This document shows positions 10,626 through 19,722 of a DNA stretch of 64,000 nt, one piece after another. The position numbers and the translations under genes were made by a program. This DNA comes from Ascaphus truei. Its lineage: Eukaryota > Chordata > Amphibia > Anura > Ascaphidae. The stretch covers positions 77,765,114 through 77,829,113 of the forward strand of contig CM071573.1 of assembly GCA_036426205.1 (NCBI GenBank), written 5' to 3'. The stretch's first letter is position 1; the number at the start of each line of letters is the position of its first letter. The notes below the pieces were generated by a model that saw only the letters and a program-made list of their open reading frames with translations, was not told the origin of the DNA and made no database searches.

Positions 10626-11027
10626 GGTGCTCAACTCCAGATCTCAAGACCCCCAACCGGTCAGGTTTTAAGGATATCCCAGCTTCAGCACAGGTAACTA
10701 AGTCTTTGACCGATTGGGTGGTCTAGAGCAGCGGTGCGCAAACTGGGTGGCACGCCCCCGATATTGTCTGCGGGGGGCGCAGGGTTTACAGAGGCCCTGT
10801 GCGCTTCCCGAAGGCACTTAAATGAAGTGCCGGGAAGCGGCAAAGGCTTCTGTAAACTGCACATACCTTGCTCCTGGAGATGCATCACCATGGCAACGTG
10901 GGGTCATGACGCCAAAGCCGGAGACTAGGTAAGAGGGGGGGGGTGCAAAAAGAGGGGAAGAGCCGACAGGGCGGCTCACGGAAAAAAAGATTGCCCTCCC
11001 CTGGTCTAAAGGACTGGAGTTGAGCCT
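10626..11027. mobile_element. hAT-type MITE (family A), split by another MITE
   Basis: The outer ends match the common MITE of this window: GCTCAACTCCAG at the left and CTGGAGTTGAGC at the right, with GGTCAGGTTTTAAGGATATCCC and GCTTCAGCACAGGT inside. A second MITE sits in its middle, so the outer copy is older. Confidence 0.75.
10729..11003. mobile_element. hAT-type MITE (family B) nested in the previous one
   Basis: Starts CAGCGGTGCGCAAACTGGG and ends CCCTCCCCTG. It is flanked by GTCTAGAG and GTCTAAAG, an 8-bp duplication with one difference, as expected for hAT transposition. The same family appears at 44,424-44,654. Confidence 0.75.
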
Positions 11028-11464
11028 CCCCCCCCAGCCACACAGCACTAGCCCTACACCACATAATGCTAAAGGCAGCGGCCATTTTAGATTGTTTTTT
11101 GTCGTTTTCAGCATAATTGAAAAAGATAACCAAGGTGAGCGAAAATGCCCCTAAACAGCACAATGGTTGCAATTAAATACTAATGCATCTGACTGTTCTG
11201 TTCCAACTTTGATCCACTGAGAATATAATCCCAGATTAGCAACATTGTATTTTACATTAAAAAAATAATGGGATATTTTCAATGCTTTGAATCTGGCAAA
11301 TGTGTCCCCACTGAAACCTGGAGTAAAAGTGATATATACCAGCTCTATATACCAGCTCTGTATACCAAAAGTCTGATAGAGATTAAGCTTCGTTTTTATT
11401 GCTCAACAATAATTACACACTTTAACTCGTTCATTGCTAGTGTGCCGTACCATGCTATATATAG

Positions 11465-11860
11465 CATGAGAAAGTTACCCGTGAGTGACGAAACGCGTCA
11501 GGGAGCGTCATCACGTTGGACGCATTGACATTACATCATCACAAAGCGCTGGAGTTGACCGATCCACGCGCTGGTGCTACAGAGGCTTGGTAACACGGAG
11601 CTACTTTCTTGGACTCTTGAACAACATCACACATCCACTGGCCCTGGACATCTGCTGGGACATTGGCCCATCCTGTTTTGAGATCGGGTATTTCCCCAAG
11701 GACAGAAAGCAGCAACCGGATGGTGGTGATTATTATCACGCAATGCCTATTTTATCTGTACTTTTGTGAGTGCATTTTTACCCCCCCTTTCCCCCTTCCC
11801 CTCATTAAATATACTATTTTACGCTACGGGGCGTGCGCTCTCTCCTCTTTTTTTCTATTA
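11465..11860 (+). mobile_element. repeat with GACGAAACGCGTCAGG box
   Basis: A box GTGACGAAACGCGTCAGGG at about 11,480-11,503 is followed by a moderately GC-rich segment, a C/T-rich tract and CATTAAATATACTATTTTACG. This layout recurs at 12,970 and 63,180. I read it as the untranslated/hammerhead-bearing part of a Penelope-like or related retroelement; no RT is attached. Confidence 0.4.
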
Positions 11861-11880
11861 TATAAATATATATATACACA

Positions 11881-12007
11881 CAGGCACACCCCGCATTAAC
11901 ATACGCAATGGGACTGGAGCATGTTTGTAAAGCAAAAATGTACTTAATGTGAAGCTGTACCTTTTCCCCCCTTATCGATGCATGTACTGTTCTGCAATCG
12001 TCATATA
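11881..12007 (-). mobile_element. Tigger/pogo-type MITE fragment
   Basis: Begins CAGGCACACCCCGCATTAAC and continues with the same internal sequence (GGGACTGGAGCATGT, TTATCGATGCATGTACTG) as the right half, in reverse complement, of the complete copy at 45,820-46,152. It stops abruptly at a GC-rich insertion. Confidence 0.7.
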
Positions 12008-12303
12008 CAGAGGCGACACGTTTTATTCTAAATCGGCTAGAGCCGCAAGCCGGGAGGTTTCCCGGCTTTCTAAACGAATCCCCTCGGCGTGCCGCGCATC
12101 ACGATGCACGGTCACGCTTCATCGGGTGCGTGCGCGCCGTGCGCACGTGCCCAGGGCTCCCCGAAGGGAGCCCTGGTGTCCTCTAATGTGGGGGACGGCG
12201 GTGGGGGGCTCCGGGGGTCCCTCGATCGGAGGACCGATCCTCCGAGGCTCCGGCGCGTGCATGGGACACCCCGGCGCGCGCCCGGTTTCTGTCGCGGCCG
12301 AGA
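12008..12303. mobile_element. GC-rich insertion ending in TGTCGCGGCCGAG
   Basis: Very CpG-rich segment with a local hairpin (CAGGGCTCCCCGAAGGGAGCCCTG near 12,152 shows the arms GGGCTCC/GGAGCCC). Its right ~100 bp are the reverse complement of 12,563-12,664, including CCTCGATCGGAGG and CCCCGGCGCGCGCCCGG. Confidence 0.6.
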
Positions 12304-12315
12304 CCATATAAGACA

Positions 12316-12530
12316 TATATAAAGACATACCCCCGTTTAAGAACACTCACTTTAAGTACACTCGCGAGTAAGTACATATCGCCCAATAGGCACACGGCAG
12401 CTCACGCATGCACCTGTCAGCACGTCCTGAACAGCAATACCGGCTCCCTACCTGTACCGAAGCTGTGTGCAAGCGGGGAGACTATAGAGCCTGTTACACA
12501 TGCGTTATTTACATCAGTTATGCACGTACT
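12316..12530 (+). mobile_element. second Tigger/pogo-type MITE fragment, opposite orientation
   Basis: Matches the left two thirds of the 45,820-46,152 MITE (CACTTTAAGTACACTCGCGAG, GGCAGCTCACGCATG, ACTATAGAGCCTGTTACACATG) and breaks at TGTCGCGGCCGAG, the same GC-rich element as on its left. Confidence 0.75.
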
Positions 12531-12664
12531 GTCGCGGCCGAGTTTATTCTAACTTTTGCCTGGTCTCGGCCGCGACAGAAACCGGGCGCGCGCCGGGGTG
12601 TCCCGTGCGCGCGCCGGAGCCTCGGAGGATCGGTCCTCCGATCGAGGGACCCCCGGAGCCCCCC
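12531..12664. mobile_element. inverted partner copy of the GC-rich insertion
   Basis: TGTCGCGGCCGAG at 12,531 is mirrored by CTCGGCCGCGACA about 35 bp later, after which the sequence is the reverse complement of 12,206-12,303. Together with the left copy it can fold into a ~100-bp GC-rich stem. Confidence 0.65.
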
Positions 12665-12724
12665 AGTTGTATTTACATCTATATATATATATATATTATT
12701 ATATATACAATGTAAATACAACTG
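12664..12724. repeat. AT hairpin
   Basis: CAGTTGTATTTACAT and ATGTAAATACAACTG flank an (AT)n core, a perfect 15-bp stem. It could be a tiny foldback element or a cruciform-prone microsatellite. Confidence 0.85.
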
Positions 12725-12734
12725 TATGCTCATC

Positions 12735-13010
12735 TGCATGTCTTAGGCAGGTCTGCAACCCCGCCTTTCCCCATTATCACCCAGCACACAGCACTTCCAC
12801 TGCAGCAAGGGATTCTGGGGAATGACATGCAAATGAGCACACAGTGCCACTTTTTGCTTCAAAAACCATTTTTAACATGGTTCCCTATAGGCTAAAGCTT
12901 GCTGCATGGTCACAGCTTTGAGCACAGCCAGGGCTAAGGTGCATACCCAGAAAAGGGCTATTCATAGTCCGAAACGCGTTGGTGTTTTTTGTTTGTTATT
13001 TTGATCCATT
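12735..13010 (+). mobile_element. dispersed repeat with CCGAAACGCGTTGG box
   Basis: Shares CTTCCACTGCAGC, GGGATTCTGG and ATGACATGCAAATGAGCAC with 44,050-44,250 and its duplicate near 54,520. At 12,968-12,983 it ends in GTCCGAAACGCGTTGG preceded by GGGCTATTCATAGTCC, a small stem. Confidence 0.55.
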
Positions 13011-13557
13011 AAACTAGCTTCATTTTTTATTATGGGAACGCATTCTTGTTGTTATTTGCTGATCTGCCAGCACTGGATGTAGTGCTCCATTTTTTTTTCT
13101 CTTCTCTCCTTCCTGACATTCATCTACAGACGGAGGCACGCTTAACCCCTGGATCACTGGATACATTGGACTTACTGCATATCGTGGACATTCATCCCAT
13201 GTGAGTTTATTCCAGTTGACCTACTTTATGTGGATATTATTCTGATACTTTTCTACTGTTCCATGGAATTGGATGTTTAATGATACTGGTCACCGGCAGG
13301 TGTTTATGAAAATATATCCTTACTACTGTGCTGCGTGGAATCATAATATACCCGTTTACATCTTGTTGGACAGTTATCTACTCAATGGGTTAATTTTTCC
13401 AAACTTCATGCATACCATACTGTGGTTTTTTTCTAGAGCACCATACAACATTTTTCATATTGTCCCCGGGTGTGAGGAAGGTGCTGGCCGTGTCCAATGG
13501 GGTCGGGATGCGGGGCCTGGCCGTGTTCATATTGGATATCAGGAACTGTGAGTACCC

Positions 13558-13678
13558 GGGCAATTAATGCGTGCCAGGGAGTAATTAATGTGTGTCAGGG
13601 GGTAATTAATGCGTGCCAGGGGGAAATTAATTTGTGTCAGGGGGTAATTAATGCGTGCCAGGGGGAAATTGTTGTGTA
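13558..13678. repeat. ~21-bp minisatellite (TAATTAATGCGTGCCAGGGGG)
   Basis: About six units alternate between GCGTGCCAGGG and TGTGTCAGGG forms joined by TAATTAAT. The 60-aa open frame across it (INACQGV repeats) is explained by the repeat. Confidence 0.85.
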
Positions 13679-14029
13679 AAGGAAACCTGATATCAATGGC
13701 ATAGGGCAATAGATGGGTGCATGCAAGGAGGTGTAATGGGCAGGGGGTAATTGCTGTGTGTGAAGGGGCAGATACAGAATACGTGGGGGGGAGAGAAGGC
13801 AAATGCGGCATATTACGGAGAATCATTCATCAGGGGGGCAATTATTGTGTGAGGTGCATGTTGAGGGGTCAGAAACTATAAAGGGGCAAATTGAGGATGC
13901 TGGTAGGGAAGTAATGCGGGCGAAGGGGCAATTTGTGTGACGGGGGCAATGGTTGTAATTAGCTGACACGTGTCTAGTGGTTACTAATGTATAAGGGGCA
14001 TTTATTTTGTACAGGCCGGGCGTATGTGA

Positions 14030-14600
14030 GGGGCAGATACTGTGCTTAAGAGGGCCCCATCTCCAGCAGTGCGGCATGGGAAACGGCGCGCTCAAACCCC
14101 CCGCTTCCCGCGTTACCGTAGCAGGAGCCGTGATAGGCGACAGGGCACAATAACGTGTCTGTGCACGCATGCGCGGCATATTCTGACAGTGCAGCGGGCG
14201 TGTGGGGGGAATTGGCAGCCGTCAGGAGCGGCGCCGGTGGCGATATCATCCCGGTTACCCTCCATGATCCCGGGGCTCCTCTCATCCTCCGGCCTCGGCG
14301 GCGCTCAGTCAGCGGAACACAGGGAAGGGGAAGCGGAGGTAGAGAAGAGGGAGGAGAGAGGCTGAGCAGCGGCTCCTCCTCTCACAGCCAGAGGACCTGC
14401 GGGGCTTCCGCCATCTTACTACACCCACACCCGCAGCACCGGAAGCTCTGCGCCAGCCATCTTGGTATACCCATGGCAGAGGATGTGTAGGGGTAACGGC
14501 GGCCGTTAGGAGAGGCGGCGAGCGGTGGCCGTCGCATGTCACAACAGGCGTGGGGGGGGGGGGGGGCGTGACATCACTTCCGTTTCACATTTCATCTCCA
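14030..14600. promoter_or_regulatory. CpG-rich promoter-like segment
   Basis: A sharp local rise in GC and CpG within AT-rich DNA. It contains two GCCATCTT (YY1-type) sites at about 14,409 and 14,457, an ETS-like ACTTCCG at about 14,575, and a poly-G run at about 14,550-14,565. YY1 sites usually lie just downstream of a start site and point in its direction; both here read on the plus strand. No downstream exon was recognised on either strand. It sits within or downstream of the SH2D4B gene and could be an alternative promoter, an unannotated gene start or a CpG-rich repeat. Confidence 0.45.
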
Positions 14601-14639
14601 TCTCTCCAGTTTTTCCCCATCAGAATAGGTGCCAATAAA

Positions 14640-14907
14640 GAAGTTTCACTTCAAAAATAAAGCCCTGGCGTTCTTGCGTAAGGCTTCTTGGTGTGGGTTA
14701 TATGTGACCACGAAAGGTACCCTGTCGATTTACTCTTTCTGTCTGAATTCAAGGAGATCACTTCTTGGTATTCTGGTGGCTTTGTGGATTTGCTGGTCTA
14801 CAATTCTGTAGTTATATCCACGGTTTATGAAATCCGATCTCAACGCTTTTATCCGCTGGCCTCTGTCTGCTGTGTCGGAGCATATCCAGTTGTATCGTAT
14901 GGCTTAA
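14640..14907 (-). pseudogene. Penelope-like RT, C-terminal fragment
   Basis: Translation of the minus strand gives the post-palm region of a Penelope-like reverse transcriptase (RYNWICSDTADRGQRIK, then IPRSDLLEFRQKE, a stop, and RVPFVVTYNP). It continues exactly where the fragment at 18,866-19,487 stops, in the same orientation. The two were one gene before the intervening insertion. An in-frame stop before RVPFVV shows it is dead. Penelope elements encode an RT, sometimes with a GIY-YIG nuclease; no nuclease region is seen here. Confidence 0.75.
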
Positions 14908-15350
14908 GCATCCAAAGGGTGAAGGCGAACAGCAAGAAGAGAGTGGGTCAGAAGCTGTTAAAAAATAACCTTAATTGGTCCATGTGGCAGGACGGCCTGT
15001 AGCCGAGGTCAGGGAACAGTCCACACGTGTAGTTTCAGGATAAATGAAAACGTTCAGTGGCTTTATTTCTCCACAGCATAACATTACATGCGGGTACACT
15101 GTCCCTTTAAATAAAAACAAATCCTGCTCCACATTGGGAGAACTGACTAACACTCCAGGCCTATCTAGCAGGCTGACTGGCTAAACCATTTACCAAACCG
15201 TATGTGTATTTTAAGCAGTCAGGAAAACAAATGAACAAGTCTTACTTTGGTTGAAGTAGTTAGTTTGGTGAATCCATCTGGCTAGCAGATCACATGGCAG
15301 AGTTCTCAGATTTTATTTTTTGAAAAACATGCAACATATACAATACAGAA

Positions 15351-15597
15351 ACAGACTGTCAAAACATTACATATTTACATCGGGAGGGAAAAAAATACAA
15401 ATAAAACAATAGAACACAAATTCAGTGCAATTATTTCAAATATTTACATTTCTCCACAGTTTTTCCCACTGTTTCTGTTCTATTCTGGAAACAGACAGTC
15501 AAAACATTACATATTTACATCGGGAGGGGGGAAAAAAATACAAATAAAAACAATAGAACACAAATTCAGTGCAATTATTTCAAATATTTACATTTTT
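15351..15597. repeat. duplicated 3'-UTR segment
   Basis: 15,351-15,452 and 15,491-15,597 are nearly identical (AAAACATTACATATTTACATCGGGAGG ... CAGTGCAATTATTTC in each), separated by about 38 bp. Tandem 3'-UTR segments are common in LINEs and may serve template recognition. Confidence 0.85.
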
Positions 15598-15834
15598 TTT
15601 TATAGTATCTGCTATTCCCTCTTCCCCCTCACTTTTGAGGGCTTCTGTTCCACCTTCCTCCATTGCATCTATAGTATCCCCCCAAGACAATGCATCATAG
15701 GTATTTGAGGTGGGTATCCCTGATGACTGTAACTCCCCAGCGTGACCTCTGCCTTTGGCCTTTTTCTTTGCTTTAGTTACATGCTCCCATCCCTCCCCTT
15801 TTAGCCCCTGTTCCCCTCCTGCCGCTGCTGGCCC

Positions 15835-16010
15835 CTGCTCCCCTTCTGCCGGTGCTGGCCCATGCTCCCTGCCTGCCGCTGCTGGCCCCTGCTCCCCGCC
15901 TGCCACTGCTGGCCCTGCTCCCCGCCCGCCGCTACTGGCCCCTGCTCCCCGCCCGCCGCTACTGGCCCCTGCTCCCCGCCCGCCGCTACTGGCCCCTGCT
16001 CCCCTCCTGC
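15835..16010 (-). repeat. 27-bp repeats coding GGEQGPVAA
   Basis: Units of CTACTGGCCCCTGCTCCCCGCC type (plus strand). Three are almost perfect; flanking ones are degenerate and one has a single-base loss that shifts the ORF1 frame. Confidence 0.85.
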
Positions 16011-16942
16011 CTCTCTTCTTGCTGGCTCCTGCTCCTCCTCCAACTCCTGCTCAAAGGATAACTCCATGGCACCAAACTCATTTATCTGGGTCTCCTCTAC
16101 CAGGGCTGTCTCAGTGTCCTGGGGAGCATTATTATGCGCCGCCTCAGGACACTCCCTAAAAGAGTGACCCTGTCCCCCACACAAGTTACACAGCACAGTA
16201 TTAGGACATACAGATCGGTTATGACAAAGAACCCCACACTGGCTGCACCTGATCTTATCACAGCTTGCACTCAAATGCCTGTTGGACCCACATTTGAAGC
16301 AAAGCCTGGGCTGGCCACTGTAAAAACAGACCCCTCTGTCCCCCCCAATGAAGAGGGAATTTGGGAGGTGGTGAGACACACCATGTCTTTTCCACAGCTT
16401 AACCTTACACCTCCAACCCACAGTCCACACCCACGCTCCTTCCCAGATCTCCTCCTCTATTTTCTCCAGATCAGACAGCATAGTACATTGTCTCTTCAAC
16501 CAATAAAGAATGTCTTGTTTGGCAACGGCCTCGTTGCGAAATATTACAGTCACCAGTTTGGTTGTAGGATGACTTACAGGGATGGCAACAAAGTCTTTAC
16601 ACAGAAGTGTGAATTTCAAGTCTTCAAACCTGTGCCAGAAAGCTTCTAGCAAATCACCCCTTTTGAAGCTTATGTCATATTCCCTGTTACCTGGGGTGTG
16701 TATGAAAGCAAAAATGTCTGAGGCCTGAAACCCCATAGATTCCTTCAAAAGGACTTTACCAATAAAGCATTTATCAGGAATATCCCCAATACCTTTGTAT
16801 CGCAGTCTCACCACATTTATCCGCTTGGCAGTGGGGCTTGGAAACTGGGGGTAACTGCTGGACCCTGGACCGGCACCTCTCCATGCGGACCCTTCTGCTC
16901 TCTCTGGTCTCTCTCCAGCTTCTCCAGGGATGCTCCACTGTG

Positions 16943-17290
16943 CTGCACCGTCCATGGCTGCTGGTGGCCTCTGTGCTGCACCGTCTGTGGCTGCTGGTGG
17001 CCTTTGTGCTGCATTGTCTGTGGCTGCTGGTGGCCTCTGTGCTGCATTGTCTATGGCTGCTGGTGGCCTCTTTGCTGAACCATCTGTGGCTGCTGGTGGC
17101 CTCTGTGCTGCACCGTCTGTGGCTGCTGGTGGCCTCTGTGCTGTACCGTCTGTGGCTGCTGGTGGCCTCTGTGCTGCATTGTCTGTGGCTGCTGGTGGCC
17201 ACTGTGCTGCATTGTCTATGGCTGCTGGTGGCCTCTGTGCTGCACCGGCTGCTGGTGGCCTCTGTGCTGCACCATCTGTGGCTAATGGTT
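16943..17290 (-). repeat. 30-bp repeats coding AAQRPPAATD
   Basis: About eleven units of GGCTGCTGGTGGCCTCTGTG plus a variable ten-base part; one unit is shortened. They encode alternating Ala/Gln/Arg/Pro decapeptides in ORF1. The antisense frames over this region (up to 223 aa) are artefacts of the repeat. Confidence 0.9.
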
Positions 17291-18865
17291 CCTCTGTAAT
17301 GTTTTTTCCTGAGGCTGCACAGGTAACAGCTGCAGCTCCTCTCTGCATTCCTCCCTCCCCCGCACTGTGCACAGGTTGTGCTTTCTTGAGGCTAATTGGT
17401 AGCCCTTGTGCAGGTTCAGTGATTTCATGGCACCCCTCTGATGATGCAACTTCTGCAGTGTTTGCAACACTCTGGCTGCCCTCTGGTAGTGCCAGTTCTG
17501 CAGCATTTTCTGCACTCTGGCAGTTCTGTGATATGACCACTTCTGCATTGTTTGTATCACCAAGATTGCTTTCTGACAGTGAGGTCTCACTAATCAAATA
17601 GTCTGTGCCTGGGACACCATGCTCAGGGTGTCTGCTGCTGTTTCTTGCATCTCTGCACTGCTGGTCTCGGGGGGCTGTGTTTGCGAGACCCACCCTTTGC
17701 TGCTCCAGCTGCTCACTGGGGAGTAGTATTGGATATTCCAGACACTGAAGGGGTTAACTGCTGCATCATCTTTCCTCCCCTCACTCAGGTATAGCTTTTG
17801 GCTTCCCTCCAAACTGCAACTCCGCCCCTGTGTTTGGGAATTGGAACTCTCAGGGGCCTCAACTGAGGACAAACTACTCATAGTCTCTTCTATTTCTGCA
17901 GCTCTGCTCTCTGCTTTCTTTTTCCTTAGTTTCTTCATTATGCTTAACTCTGTTTTCACTTTCATCTCTGCCTTTTCAGACTAACATTTCTTTGCTTTTG
18001 CAGAACTTCTCAGCTGTCTTAATCCTCTTACTCCATCAGAGTCTGCCCCCATGATTGGTCTCAGACCCCCTTCTCCCCCACACACCTCTCACTGCACCTC
18101 CATACTTCTGAACACACTCTCAGCCTGGATAGCAGAGTTCTCTGGTCTAAGGCAGCCAGCTACTGCCAGTAACAACATCCTTTTATACCTAGCTGGTTAA
18201 CAGGCGTCAGCTTACCTCCTGATTACCTAGCTTCCTCCCGAGTTAACCTTCTGAGTGCTGGATGAAGCACTCAGACATATGTTTCCCAGGCATAACTGAT
18301 AGGGGTTGACTTCACCCTGTCACAGTCCATTAAGAAGAAATGGAGCTACAAAAAACCCTCCTACATGTTTCGTGCATCCTTGATAAAGTGCTTGGTGAAC
18401 GAAACATGTAGGAGGGTTTTTGTTCCTCCATTTCTTCTTAATGGACCATTAAAAGTTATTTTTTAGCAGCTTCTGACACACTCGCTTCTTGATGTGCGCC
18501 TTCACCCTTTGGATGTTTATTTGGATTTTCTACAAGTAGCAGCATTCTTCACACACCAATTGTGGATGGGGAGACTCCAGAGATGTGAGTAACAGACTGT
18601 ATAACAGTAACAGTATAGATACAATACTTTGTGGTATATGAATGTTCCAGGGCCCATCCCAATGAGGTTCTGTGCAGGGAGTTGTTCCTTTGCCCAGTCC
18701 CTTCAGGGAATATAGGTCCCCATGAAGGAAACCATACCACAGGATCAGTGACTTCATTTTTTAATTGTTACCCCCTATGGTGTTGTGGACTTATTTAGGA
18801 TTAATACAAGTCTTTAATTGCAACGGACCCGGCATTGGAGCGCAGGTTCCACATTTAGAATCCAA

Positions 18866-19487
18866 TGTATCATATGGCTTGACTGTAGATGGTTGCATGT
18901 TTAGTGTGTGTCGGATGGAAACTGGTGTCCCTCAAATAGCTGGCTCTGTCTGTAGGTTTGCGGTATACAGAAGTCTGTAGTTGGTTGTTCTTTATAGTAA
19001 TGGTGGTGTCTAGGAAATATACTTCGTCCGAGGAATGGGTGAGTTTGAGGTTGATGGTCGGGTAGAACGTATTGAAGTTCTCATGGAACTGTAGGAGGTC
19101 CTGTTCACTAGAGGTCCAAATCAGGAGAATGTCATTGATGTACGAAAGGTATGTAAGGGGTTTCAAGTGACAGGTGGAAAGAAAGTCACTTTCCAGTTTT
19201 GCGCAGAACAGATTGGCATACTGTGGTGCCATCCGAGTGCCCATAGCGGTCCCAGTTGTCTGGAGGTATGTGTCATTTCCAAATGTGAATTAGTTATGGG
19301 TCAGAATAAATCTGATGCATTTAGTCACTGTCTCTGTGAGTGGCTCCTGCGGTCCCAGAACGTATCTGCAGGCTGAAATCCCATCTTTGTGGGGGATATT
19401 GATGTAAAGTGACTCTACATCCATGGTTGCTAGTAGTGTTCCTGTTGGGAGGGGGCCATATATACACACACACACAAATACACACAC
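18866..19487 (-). pseudogene. Penelope-like RT, fingers/palm fragment
   Basis: The minus-strand frames 19,290-19,487 and 18,870-19,244 together give the conserved RT blocks TMDVESLYINIP, GTRMAPQYANLF and YINDILLIWTSSEQDLLQF, and then LTHS...VYFLDTTI and YRKPTDRASYL. These are diagnostic of Penelope-like elements. The catalytic YxDD box reads YIND, replacing the first catalytic Asp by Asn. A frameshift separates the two frames and the gene is broken at SQAI by the 14,908-18,865 insertion. Nonfunctional. Confidence 0.85.
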
Positions 19488-19722
19488 TGTGGTTTTCCAA
19501 TTGTCCTGTGTAACTTTTCTGAAATTAGATGGGGTTTTTTGTGTATTATAGGTTTTCTAGCCACAAAAAGTTATCTCAGCATCACAACAATGCTATATTA
19601 TCATCAGATATTATGTATTTATTGGCTAATTAAGCAAGTGATTCAGAAATGATTCCGAATTTGGAGGAATTGGTGCTGAATTGTAAAGTAGTTTGCGGGT
19701 TACTTTTAAGAACCCTCCAAGA

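Larger units (their letters stand above)
15580..17965 (-). pseudogene. Tx1-type ORF1 protein (ZCCHC3-like) with three zinc knuckles, two frame breaks
   Basis: The main frame is 15,801-17,693 (630 aa), preceded by an N-terminal piece at 17,594-17,965 and followed by the C-terminal piece 15,580-15,906 in other frames. From the N-terminus: Ser/Gln-rich leader; a decapeptide array (AAQRPPAATD type); a conserved ~190-residue domain starting VVRLRYKGIGDIPDKC; three CCHC knuckles, CFKCGSNRHLSASC, CSQCGVLCHNRSVC and CNLCGGQGHSFREC; then a GGEQGPVAA array and a tail around NTYDALSWGD. The domain order matches ORF1 proteins of Tx1-clade LINEs and the related host protein ZCCHC3, which bind nucleic acid. 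One frame break lies near 17,600-17,690 and one inside the C-terminal repeat near 15,905, where a unit lacks one C. Both could be mutation or assembly error. Confidence 0.78.
15308..18131 (-). mobile_element. ORF1-only Tx1/L1-type non-LTR retrotransposon
   Basis: It lies between two copies of GCAGAGTTCTC (15,297-15,307 and 18,132-18,142), an 11-bp duplication typical of target-primed reverse transcription. On the minus strand its 3' end is the A-rich CAAAAAATAAAAT. It holds a 5' leader, one ORF1 and a 3' UTR with a duplicated ~100-bp segment, but no ORF2 (no endonuclease or RT). The 2.8-kb structure parallels the ORF1-only half-L1 elements of mammals. It would depend on an ORF2 protein supplied by a relative (inference). 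Confidence 0.75.
14983..18324. mobile_element. solo LTR (TSD GTCCA) interrupted by a LINE
   Basis: The LTR starts TGTGGCAGGACGG at 14,983 and ends CCCTGTCACA at 18,324. It is flanked by GTCCA at 14,978-14,982 and 18,325-18,329. Only one LTR is present (14,983-15,307 plus 18,132-18,324, about 520 bp). It carries TTTATT at about 15,062, a minus-strand AATAAA. It resembles the 2,492-7,469 LTR in places (GGCTRR...CCATTTACCA). It is a recombined solo LTR that later received the LINE. Confidence 0.75.
14908..18865. mobile_element. inverted-repeat element inserted in the Penelope RT
   Basis: TGTATCGTATGGCTTAA (14,891-14,907) and TGTATCATATGGCTTGA (18,866-18,882) flank it, a 17-bp duplication with two differences that restores the RT frame when one copy is removed. 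Inside, 14,908-14,982 (CATCCAAAGGGTGAAGGCG...) is the reverse complement of about 18,435-18,515. The arms continue as 18,325-18,355 against 18,395-18,445 (ACATGTTTCGT / ACGAAACATGT), with a ~25-base loop. Leaving out the later LTR insertion, the arms form a palindrome of roughly 150 bp each. Inverted terminal sequences with a GAAAC box fit the inverted pseudo-LTRs known from Penelope elements. Confidence 0.65.

Noticed and set aside
14046..14285. Minus-strand ATG at about 14,262 giving MEGNRDD, like the start of DNAJB12/14
   Set aside because: Similarity ends after seven residues; no downstream DNAJ sequence and no synteny reason.
16838..17601. Long plus-strand frames (153 and 223 aa) of LWLLVASVLH / AAPSVAAGGL type
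   Set aside because: They are antisense shadows of the ORF1 decapeptide array on the minus strand.
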